Assembly: GCF_964204645.1 (NCBI RefSeq)
Contig: NC_134028.1
Location: 22,852,153-22,916,152 of the forward strand
Direction: 5' to 3'
DNA length: 64,000 nt
From: Tubulanus polymorphus
Taxonomy: Eukaryota > Nemertea > Palaeonemertea > Tubulaniformes > Tubulanidae
Below the pieces are notes generated by a model that was given only the letters and a program-made list of their open reading frames with translations, did not search any database and was not told the DNA's origin. This document shows, piece by piece, positions 36,813 to 46,080 of this stretch (positions are counted from its first letter, which is position 1; each line of letters opens with the position of its first letter). The translations under genes and the position numbers were made by a program.

Positions 36813-36906
36813 CTGCCATAAGTGGAATCCTCGATTGCCACAGTAGCGCTGCTGGTACACCATTGTGTATGTTGTAATCAATTGTAAATACTTCGTTTTC
36901 CTCCAT
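36813..36906 (-). CDS. Orphan first coding exon, product not recognised
   Basis: An ATG at 36904-36906 opens 31 codons that end at a good donor (GGCAG/GTGAGG, exon end 36813, phase 1). The peptide starts MEENEVFTIDYNIHNGVPAA and continues LLWQSRIPLMAG. It is not low-complexity and looks like conserved protein, but I cannot name it and found no following exon at lower coordinates. It lies inside the segment bounded by the inverted arms at 34886-35090 and 39451-39656, so it may be a stranded fragment. Confidence 0.35.
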
Positions 36907-37369
36907 ATACTAATGCACAAAACCCGTTATCGCTGCTTTGTCGCGATATTTATCATTCCTGTCTACTAGAATAGAAATGCTGAATACAGACTATTGTCAC
37001 AACAAGAGGGGATATCTCTAGTGTATTTTGCCATTTTTCACGATCATATCAGTTTATGTAAGTCATAAACATCCTCCGCTGTTATTTAAGATTTTTTCTG
37101 TGCTCGATCAATTTGTCAGTTTATAATAGCTTTTAGACTTCGATCAATGACTGTATTGTTTTACATGTAGACTCGAATTAGTGAATTATCCCATTCAGTG
37201 CGTACTTATTCTTGACTTTATACAAGTGATTGATGATTAGTCCAATTCCCCTATTCAAAATATGCAACACTCATTCTCATGTTACGTTTGCTCTGGTACA
37301 GCAGTGACAATTTCATGGCTATAAAAACTGCTCCGCGTATGAAAATTCATCTCTAGTGCCACCTTTAGT

Positions 37370-37810
37370 TACTGAACTATGGTCATGAACCAAACTTTGA
37401 CTCTTTGTTCCCAAAACACCACCATGGACCAAACTTTGACTCTTTGGTCCCTAAAACAAGGTCATGAACCAAACTTTGACTCTCTGATCACGAAAACAGG
37501 ACTATGGGCCTCACTTTGACTCTTTGGTCCCTAAAACAAGGTCATGAACCAAACTTTGACTCTCTGATCACGAAAACAGGACTATGGGCCTCACTTTGAC
37601 TCTTTGGTCCCTAAAACAAGGTCATGAACCAAACTTTGACTCTCTGATCACGAAAACAGGACTATGGGCCACATTTTGACTCTTTGGTCACCGAAACAAA
37701 ACCATGGACCAAACTATGACTCTTCGGTCATCAATAGAGAACCATAGACCACACTTTGACTTTTTGGTCATCAAAAAAGGGTCCCAAACTTTTAACTCTA
37801 GTCTTTGGTC
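37370..37810 (+). repeat. Tandem repeat, ~60-bp higher-order unit
   Basis: Words CCAAACTTTGACTCTTTGGTC and CTAAAACAAGGTCATGAA alternate with ATCACGAAAACAGGACTATGG in blocks of about 60 (sometimes 120) bases, roughly seven times. Edges are diverged. Confidence 0.85.
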
Positions 37811-38130
37811 ACCAAATGAATGAAAAGTTGTACAAGTTATTTCTGTTGCCTTCACGGCTCTGCATTTGAGAATGAAATGATTTATGTGGAACTAATAACG
37901 TAGTTAGTGAAAGATTCATCTGTATCAGTGTTGCTGCTGGTGTTGGTGCAAGTTACACAACTTTTTGCTGTCTGTCTCTAAAAGATTAAACTTGATCCGA
38001 GTCGGAACTGATGAGAGTTCTAGTCAGACGACAAATAAGGAGAAGAAAGCCATATGAAAAGAAAAAATATAAAGCGAACGCGTGAGCTTCGAACCACAAA
38101 ATAAAACAGCATCAAATGCTGATATGAAGA

Positions 38131-38322
38131 GTGGGGTCCGAGAGCAATTCGAAGGTTTAGTGTCCTGCACGCTTAGAGGGCGGGCAGGGGTCTATTCCTA
38201 CCTCGACTCAAAAAAAAGGATAGAATATAAAGAGTGGGGCCTGAGAGCAATTCGAAGGTTTAGTGTCCTGCACGCTTAGAGGGCTGGCAGGGGTCTATAC
38301 CTACCTCGACTCAAACGCTTAA
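38131..38322 (+). repeat. ~103-bp tandem duplication of unknown identity
   Basis: Two copies (38131 on and 38234 on) share GTGGGG, GAGAGCAATTCGAAGGTTTA, GTGTCCTGCACGCTTAGAGG and CCTACCTCGACTC with few differences. The segment is more GC-rich than its surroundings and can fold (CCTGC/GCAGG), suggesting a structured RNA or RNA-derived repeat, but it matches no RNA gene I know. Confidence 0.6.
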
Positions 38323-38994
38323 AGTCAGAGAAAAGCGTAAAAACGAAAATGGCTAATGAAGGAAAATGGCTTGAGTTTGATTGGTTCCACTGGGTTCAAG
38401 TGCAAACTGGAAGAGACAATCAAACAAATTATTTATTATGTGTATTTTTTGTAAACATCAGCAGTTCATAATCAATAATTGATAAATCTTATGAATAAGA
38501 TTCCATAAAACAACCTGCTTATATAAAACCTCTATAGGAGAGAGTATAGAAATATATAATCTAACTATCAACTGTCATTGCTTCACATCGGTTTCATAAT
38601 AAGAGTGACGATGTTGAATTCGTGAAGCAACATAAATAGCATTAATTGGTTTGATCTCAGCCATCATTCTGGTCCTTGGTTTGTGTTTGCCCTTCTCACA
38701 ACGTTTTGTGAGTGGAGGTTTGGTTCGGGCTTATTTCCTTGGTTCGGGTGAACCCTCCGTATACCTCCCCCTCCCTTACTACATTATTAATTAGGTTCCT
38801 CGGTCATTTGATGAAGTGAAATCTGTTTATACTAGGCATATGATCATTTGAATGCCTCCAAAATTGTGGAAAAGTATCTGCGAGTCCCGTCAATGATGCA
38901 ATTGATTAAGGATTTCGATTTATATATGAAATTGATATGATCGTGAAAAATGGCAAATTGTTTTGTAGTTATTGTACAGATGAGTGGTGTCTGA

Positions 38995-39450
38995 GGAGGA
39001 GACAAGAGAGTTGAGGAAGCATGATGGGAGGGCATTGAGGGAGGGTTAGGTAGGAGGGCATTGAGGGAGGGTTAGGTGGGAGGGCATTGAGGGAGGGTTA
39101 GGTGGGAGGGCATTGAGGGAGGGTTAGGTGGGAGGGCATTGAGGGAGGGCTAGGTGGGAGGGCATTGAGGGAGGGAATGGGTTGGGGGGTGGGAGGGAAG
39201 GGGCGAGGGAGGGCGGGAGGGAAGGGGTCCGGGAGGGCGGGAGGGAAGGGGCAAGGGAGGGCGGGAGGGAAGGGGCTAGGGAGGGAAGGGGCGAGGGAGG
39301 GCGGGAGGGAAGGGGCGAGGGAGGGCGGGAGGGAAGGGGCGAGGGAGGGCGGGAGGGAAAGGGCGAGGGAGGGCGGGAGGGAAAGGGCGAGGAAGGGCGG
39401 GAGGGAAGGGGTCCGGGAGGGCGGGAGGGATGGGTTCCGGGAGGGTCGGG
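38995..39450 (+). repeat. G-rich minisatellites, two adjacent arrays
   Basis: The first array (about 39010-39170) repeats GGGAGGGCATTGAGGGAGGGTTAGGT-type units of about 28 bases. The second (39180-39450) repeats GAGGGAGGGCGGGAGGGAAGG. Both are G-rich on the plus strand, like 35091-35345, although the flanking arms are inverted. The arrays therefore did not arise simply by inverting one copy. Confidence 0.9.
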
Positions 39451-39656
39451 ATGGGGGTTAGGTGAGTTGAAATGTTCTGATGTTTTAGTTAAACGGATGG
39501 GAATCTAATGAAGATGAGAGAACATAAGTCGATGTTCAATCACAGGATGAAGTAATGCAGTGTATCTGTACACAATGTTTGTTACATGTATCTGTAACTG
39601 TTAAATCAGTATGAAATAAGTACAGCAGTTTAATCTACAGAAATCCTGTACTGTTT
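39451..39656. repeat. Right arm of the inverted repeat pair
   Basis: Reverse-complement partner of 34886-35090. It ends about 80 bases before the first exon of the spliced transcript at 39735. Confidence 0.8.
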
Positions 39657-39734
39657 CTGTCTCATTGATTTATAAGTAAAAAAGTATTAATGAATTTCTC
39701 ACAGTCTCTGTTATTGTTTTACTCTCATTTACAG

Positions 39735-41911
39735 GATGAGAGTACACACTGCAGCAGCAGACCAGCAACGACAGCACCTCCAGCAGCCGCGGCGGCAGCA
39801 CCACCAGGCTATCTGTTTATGTTTCCAGCATATAATCACTCAAAGATCACTGCTAAGTTTAAAGTGAGTTTGCAATTGTTAAAACTCATTTATGTCCTCA
39901 TCATCATTGGAGTTATCAAGGTTTTTATGTTATCCATTCAATTTTCAGTGAACAGAGCTAAGGAGGTTTTGGCACCCAACAATCAACCTCAAATATCGCT
40001 GGTTTAAAAACATTGACGAAAATGGTAAGTCTTTGATTTGGTGTGGAACTGCTCTTATTTCATAACAATTTTACTGACAATTTCTAACATTTGTTTTAGG
40101 AGCTGAAATGAACCCTTGACAATCTGTGAACATTAAACATTGGGAATTCACTTGTTAAAGATGGATATCACTTTGGATTCTCAAAACAAAAGCTGTACCG
40201 GTAAATATCTCTACAGATTCTAGTCTCTGTTTGACTTAATTAAAAAAACCATTTCCTGATTACATATAGAAGCTACATTAATCAGTGAAGGCGAATTTTC
40301 ATTCACTTCTATTCTGGTTAAAGTTCAAATCATCAAAATTATTCAACTTTTGTATTCTAGGGCCCAAAGTAACGCTGAACTTGTAGTAAACATTGCGCTC
40401 CAAAAATCAAACAAGTCAGAAGTGGTGAGTTTTACCAGTATATCGATTTATTGCAGTAATTTGTGGTGATCTTTAGATCAAATACTAAATCAAGTCCAGA
40501 AAATGATGTGTTTTTGATTGGTCAATGTTGGCAGGTATCAACGCTTTACTAGAGGACGCAGTCTATAAAGTTACCATCAAACCTCTCACAAATCTGCATA
40601 TACTCGACACATTGTGATAAAGTACTCAGTAACCTGGTAGGTTTTTTGTCAATCAAACACAAACAAGTTGCAGTTTCTATTCATTTCATTGATTATTTTC
40701 TGGCATAATTTTCTCCTTCCAGATTGCAATACACCCAACACCAATTGGAGCTTCTTATAGTGTAATGATTTATTGCAGCATGAAATTTGTCCGATAGAAC
40801 AATTGGCAAATGATCAAAGATTGAATAATAGTGTTAAATTATCAAGAATTATAAGGTAATTATAAATTCTAGATTACAAAACATTTCATGAAAACAATTC
40901 CCACTTCACTGTAAATTCAATCGAACATTTTCATGCAATGTACTATTTGCAGACGCAAGTTTTCTCTCTTTTTCTAGGACAATGTGGGGACTGATATTCC
41001 ATTTGACAAGGAAGGACAGGGACCAGCCATCTACCTGAAGATTGATATGCTGCCACTTATTTCTGAGATCTGCAATTGTAAAGTTTAAAGTCAAATATAT
41101 TACCGGTATTAAATTGTGCTGGCCAGCATGGGCAGGCGACTGTTTGGGATAGTTTCATAGACTGCGTATCACAATCCATAAAAACAATGGAGTCATCCCC
41201 TGATTCGTCTCTCAAAGCTGTTCTCATTTTTGCTAATAGAATAATAGCCTGACTCGGGCGTAGAATATATATGATTATAACCCCGCTATATGCAAATTTA
41301 AAAGATTATAGGCGTAATTTATTTATCAAGAATCAGAATCAAGATAATAAAAGTAAATGAAGAAATAACTAGAACAACCTATGCATAAAATAACAAAACC
41401 TCTCAACCTATGCACTTAACACCCTCTAGCTTTACTTTTCTCAATTAACTTGTTTTTTCCTCTCGATTTTTTTATGTTTTAGTTATTTCTTCAAACTTGA
41501 CGAGAGACTCCTAAATGCTGTGTCTTTTAGTCCTTTTAAATTTGTGTAAAGTGGGTTTTGATTTTTACTGAAAATTAATCTAATTTTAGATTAAATATAG
41601 CTGCAAAGCAGTGCTAATGGGTTTTCTGCCTCGCCAATTGAGGGAATTAGAGAAAACCTTAATGATGGGCTTTCTGAGATGGATCAAGGGCATGAGATAA
41701 TTTACGCACTCCATGTAACTGCATTAGTTTGTAATTGTTAATTTGTAAATGTATGAACTTGTGTGATATTGTAAATGGACATTTTTTGTATGACTGTAAA
41801 GACCCACAATCATTGAAACCAAAATATTGAAATATCGACAGGTTTACTTTATTATGGGACTACATGTATAATATTTCGTGCGAACTGACATTACTGTGCT
41901 ATTTGAAATAA
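39735..41911 (+). ncRNA. Putative multi-exon non-coding transcript
   Basis: Seven segments are bounded by good splice signals in one direction: 39735-39863, 39949-40024, 40100-40200, 40361-40424, 40535-40636, 40723-40855 and 40978 to an AATAAA at 41906-41911. Introns are uniformly short (75-160 bases). The first segment is an open 43-codon frame (Ala/Pro-rich, then GYLFMFPAYNHSKITAKFK), but the next exon continues with TGA, and later exons have stops in all frames. The layout resembles a lncRNA or snoRNA host gene. I looked for box C (RTGATGA) and box D (CTGA) pairs in the introns and found none convincing. Chance clustering of splice-like sites is the alternative. Confidence 0.35.
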
Positions 41912-43174
41912 AGATGAATTTTCTGTGTTGTTCTAGTTATGATTACTGACGCCAGCAGTTTCACACACTCAGTGCGTCACATCCCATCATTGTTCAGTTT
42001 CATGAAGTTTTATGAAATTAAGCCGAGGGTCCATTCGGCATGGAATTGTTGAATTGCGGTTGATACTACGTTTCGGTTGTGAAACGGATCACGTAGACCC
42101 GGTTCATGAACATAGTTTAACTAAACGCTAAAATGGATTCATCCTTTCTTCGTTAAACTGAACTCTAACTATAACTGATTGAACCCTTTCGCAAGAAAAA
42201 CTGAGATAATGTAGAAATTAATATACACCTTTTGTAAGACTAATGCAGAGGATTCATACCCTGGCATGCAAAGTTATCATTCTTACCCTGGCATGCGATG
42301 ATTCATTGATTCTCGCCCTCGTTAATACGATGCTAATATAGTCAACCCCTAAAGAACCGCCCTCTCATATACCACCAGGTTTTCATCGTTGCTATTTCAA
42401 ATCAACGACAGTAATTCCAAACCCCAAATAAAGAACCTATAAACTTTAAAAAAAACGCTTTCAACTAGAAAAATATATAGTTTCGAACTCTTTCCTTAAA
42501 ACACGCCAATTTTCCAAACTGCGTCTCGGTTCCCATCGGCTTAGAATCGAGACGGGGCGTCACAATCGTCCATTTTTACCAGCCAATGAAAGATTTTGTC
42601 TACTGTACTGATAATAAAGTCGTTGAGGACGAATCCCACTTAGTGTGTGTCCTTCGCTTCATCCTGCCAGAGTTTCCATTTTGTCCCCACTTGTATGTTT
42701 CACAGAGTCTTTTTGTGTTTATGATAAATTCTTATTTTTGATGTCTTACAACAACGGAGACTATAAAATTGCCAGCCTTGTGTGTAACCTAGTTAACACT
42801 CTTCATGTGCCCTCCGTTCACCACTTTGATTCTGCAAATATTTTCTATTCCTATGTTATCCATTATAAATGTACGTCCACTTTTGTACTGTTTTTTCTGT
42901 GTTTTGATGTTATTGCATGTCATTTCCTATGTAACTTGTATATTATATGGAGCAATAAGATTAAAGTTCAATTTCACTTGCACCATTGTGGGAGGTATGG
43001 GTTGACTGTATACAAATACTTTCTCAAAAGGTGTTGCGTTACTTCTGAAAACAACTATTACACGTTATTTACGTTTTGAATTTAAATGTCTTCCTAAAAT
43101 AATTGAGCAATTAACATTTTTTTTAATAGAATGCGGAATAAATAGACAAATGTTATTGGTCTTTCGTGCATTTA

Positions 43175-43775
43175 AACATTTTTCGAAAAAAGCTAGAATG
43201 TGCGGGGATCGAAACCGAGGCACCCTGCTCTTCCTCTATTTTGCATCAGGACCACTGAAATCAGAAGCAGTAGTTTCTAGGTTTGAACATTTGCCTAGTT
43301 TATCAATGATGCTATGATCGCCATCTATTGGAATTTGACCGAACCGACTAGATAGCTCTTATTTGTCTCACTGACGTTTCTTCAATGTGCTGAAATCACA
43401 CTCGCCGTCTGGTGGATATAGCCATCATTAAACTGTAGTAGCATAGAAATCCACCAGATGGCGAGTGTGATTTCAGCACATTGAAGAAACGTCAGTGAGA
43501 CAAATAAGAGCTATCTAGTCGGTTCGGTCAAATTCCAATAGATGGCGATCACGTTAGAAATCTTGATATCCCAGCCGTCGGGCACCACTCTATATCTTCA
43601 GGAGAGGAAGCATGACAACTAAGGTTATTCATATTTTAGATTTTAATGTTGCTATTTTGCGTGCGTTATTTAAACATTTTTCGAAAAACAAGCCAGAATA
43701 GGGATCGAACCCGGGCACCCGTTATCCTCTATTCACCGTTAGGGCCACACTCTGAATCAGTGTCAGTACCGGGTT
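43175..43775 (-). mobile_element. Two tRNA-derived SINE fragments
   Basis: About 43175-43270 and 43665-43775 share ATTTAAACATTTTTCGAAAA followed by AGAAT and then GGGATCGAACCCGGGCACC (or a diverged version). Read on the minus strand, this gives GGTGCCCGGGTTCGATCCC, a good RNA polymerase III B box, preceded by an A-box-like TGGCCCTAACGG. The fold-back element lies between the two copies. Confidence 0.55.
43316..43550. repeat. Near-perfect 100-bp inverted repeat (fold-back)
   Basis: Left arm 43316-43415 and right arm 43451-43550 are almost exact reverse complements. Only about one mismatch (CGCCGTCTGG versus CGCCATCTGG) was noticed, around a ~35-base loop. The near identity implies a recent origin or selection for the stem. 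Confidence 0.9.
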
Positions 43776-43864
43776 TGAACAAATTGGTCGTAGAGCGCAT
43801 TTGGCTCGGATATTCATAGTCATCCATTAAAGAACTCTGGAATAATATGTCTAAATCGAAACTA

Positions 43865-43945
43865 AGGGAAGTGTAACATTACACTTCCCTAGTTTCACCA
43901 AGTTAAACTCGGTGAAACTAGGTAAGTGTAATGTTACACTTCCCT
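43865..43945. repeat. Nested cruciform
   Basis: GGGAAGTGTAACATTACACT is itself palindromic and recurs at the other end. Between the two, TAGTTTCACC and GGTGAAACTA pair around AAGTTAAACTC. The whole 80 bases can fold as one stem or three. Confidence 0.75.
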
Positions 43946-44254
43946 GGGGAAACGCACAGCCGATACGGGAAGAGTCCCATTGATTAGATTCAAATTTTAA
44001 TAAATAAATCCCCAGACTTATTTTTACCACTGACTTATTTTGGATAAATTAGAAATGCGGGCACGAAGATGGAGAGTTATAGTCTATAATTTAGCGGATA
44101 CTGATTTAAATTAGTTAAATGGAAGACAGGGCGTGGTACTGGGTAGCAAGGAAATCGATTTTCAAACGATCGTTTAGTTTCCGGTTGAGTTCGATTGTTC
44201 AGATGAAAATTTTTGGTGTATATGTACGGCGATATTTTGTGGCCGTTTCATGCC

Positions 44255-44770
44255 TCACAGTATCGTTTCGAAGATTAAATGCCGCAATTCGTTTCTGATT
44301 TCCTTTTCCGTCATGAGATACAGATAGATATTAAACGAATAATTCATTATTACAATATCGAGGAGTACTGCGAAGGTGTTTCTTAATTCTAAATTTGTCC
44401 TGCTAAAAGGGCTCTCGAAGGGAACGTCGTAGCCATGAAGGTGACGCACAGTAACAAACCAACACGGTTACCTTGCTCGAGGAAATTCGATGCTCGGGTG
44501 GTGTCTGCTTTACCTTTTTTCCGCATAAAGCGATCGAAGTTATCGTGGGCTCGATCGCTGACAAAATGGACCCAGCGAGACAATAATAGTCGAAAGCAAA
44601 GGCTTAAAAACGTGGCACGTTTTCAATGGTACAGCCGCTGTCACTAACATCGACAGAACTTCAAAAAATAAAAATCTAAGCGCTATGAAGCAGACTTGCG
44701 GAGAAACAGAGTTTAGAGGCAATATTCGGGTTCCAGAAACAAGGACCTCTAAACGGAAAACAAAAAACAC
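44255..44770 (-). pseudogene. Decayed rhodopsin-family GPCR fragment
   Basis: Three overlapping minus-strand frames read as consecutive GPCR parts. 44770-44540 is hydrophobic (FIALRFLFFEVLSMLVTAAV). 44583-44389 contains a basic loop and a TM6-like RVGLLLCVTFMATTFP. 44449-44255 has a TM7-like FAVLLDIVIMNYSFNIYLYL followed by MTEKEIRNELRHL, the typical helix-8 pattern; NPxxY is degraded to NYSFNIY. The pieces are in different frames, so at least two frameshifts separate them. The ligand class is unknown. Confidence 0.55.
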
Positions 44771-44879
44771 GGCATTCTTTCGGGCGCTACACGCACTTAG
44801 CGTCTACAGACGGCTCATAAGCCAAAAACAAAATACTCAAAAAACATATACGAATTCGTGATGGCGGTTTGATCAGTAA

Positions 44880-44963
44880 TCTTCGCGGCGCCTGCTGGCC
44901 GGCCGAGCCCGGCGGCGGCCAGAGAAGCTGGTCTCCGTCGCCGGCCGACTTCGGCCCTTACGG
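44880..44963 (+). promoter_or_regulatory. GC-rich island with donor; candidate 5' noncoding exon of SAP paralog 2
   Basis: A sharp GC-rich block (GCCGGCCGAGCCCGGCGGCG near 44900) stands in AT-rich DNA and ends TTACG/GTGAGT at 44963. The first coding exon of the downstream gene has an acceptor (TTTGCAG) at about 46068, just 12 bases before its ATG, which demands an upstream noncoding exon. This block is the best candidate, inferred from position and splice site only. Confidence 0.4.
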
Positions 44964-46080
44964 TGAGTATGCCATCTAATGACCTGACTTTTCATTTTCC
45001 TGAAGTAGTCCAGTCACTTGTCATTTGACTACAAAATAATTATCGTCTCATCATCGAATTGAGCTTGTTTGAAGAACTCGAGCACTCCATGAAATGACTG
45101 CCCTGATTCTGATATTCCCGGAGCCACCCCTTTATCGCGTGTTTACAAATACATCGTAAACGCTCAAATCTTGTTTTTGTCATTGATGAAAAGATTACAT
45201 TTTTATCGAATTACATTGCAACGAAGTCGGTTATGAATTAATGAACAAAACAAACATTTAAAGGTGAAAAATTGTTAACGGACCGAATTTACCGCTAGGT
45301 GGTGCTCCTATAAACATTTGGATCTCAGAGTTGTCAGATTTCCGAAAAGTTGGAACTGTTCATTATTTGACATTCCTTGTCATATTCAGCCCCTGTATGT
45401 ATATTTCTACTCATAATTCTCATCTATCTAATCTCTGGTTCTATCTGTGTCGCATTTCGGAGACGTCTTCGACGCATTTTTGACAATGAAAACATCTCCT
45501 GCCGGTGATTTTTTCTCCTAGGTGAAAAACGGCCATCATCTCTACTGTCAGTAAACTGTCAGGTTAGGCCTATAAATAAATATCATCAATTGTGGGTTTT
45601 GCTCATTAACTCTGAAATACTGAGAATATCTCAGTCAACCAGTCATGGAGTGTATTTATTAGCAGTTCGAGTGTTTTTTTGGAAAATGGTTTGATTTAAC
45701 ACTGTCTTATTGCACAAGTTAGTTTGCTATGTGCGTAGTTTATCCTATCATCGTCACAGCGTTTATATCTTTTAAGACAATTTATGAAAAAAAGATTATA
45801 GTCTAATCAAAAATTTATTTTCCACTATACCAACACTGTAGTTAAATCAATAAATTGGTGTTATGGTTGTGGGCGCCTTTCCGAAATTAGTTAGTCCAAT
45901 TGAATGGGCTTATACCTAGTGGTTTGTGAAAATATCCGATAGTGAAACTAAACCACAGACAGTTTACTGACTATTCCGAGTAGTGCTAGTATTGCAACCT
46001 CTACAGAAGCTGTGTGCACCTGCCTGCAGATGGTGATAACCGAATTATGTAGGCCTATTTATTTGCAGCGAGATTGAAGG

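Larger units (their letters stand above)
41912..44254. other. Spacer with palindromes and SINE fragments
   Basis: No gene is supported. It holds the fold-back at 43316-43550, SINE-like sequences near 43190-43260 and 43680-43760, and the small cruciform at 43865-43945. A run of 144 codons without a stop at 42645-43079 has no coding character. Confidence 0.5.

Noticed and set aside
39165-39508. Gly/Arg-rich open frames resembling an RGG protein
   Set aside because: Translation of a GGGAGGG minisatellite; two overlapping frames are equally open and no splice sites connect it to a gene.
39864-40977. Box C/D snoRNAs in the introns of the putative non-coding transcript
   Set aside because: No RTGATGA/CTGA pair with a terminal stem could be found by eye, so none is annotated.
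42530-42700. Solo LTR (GATAATAAAGTCGTTGAGG followed by TGTGTGTCC)
   Set aside because: Looks like an LTR polyadenylation region, but no matching TG...CA ends, target duplication or second copy were found.
42645-43079. 144-codon open frame
   Set aside because: Cys/Phe/His-rich AT-driven composition, no recognisable motif, no splice or promoter support.
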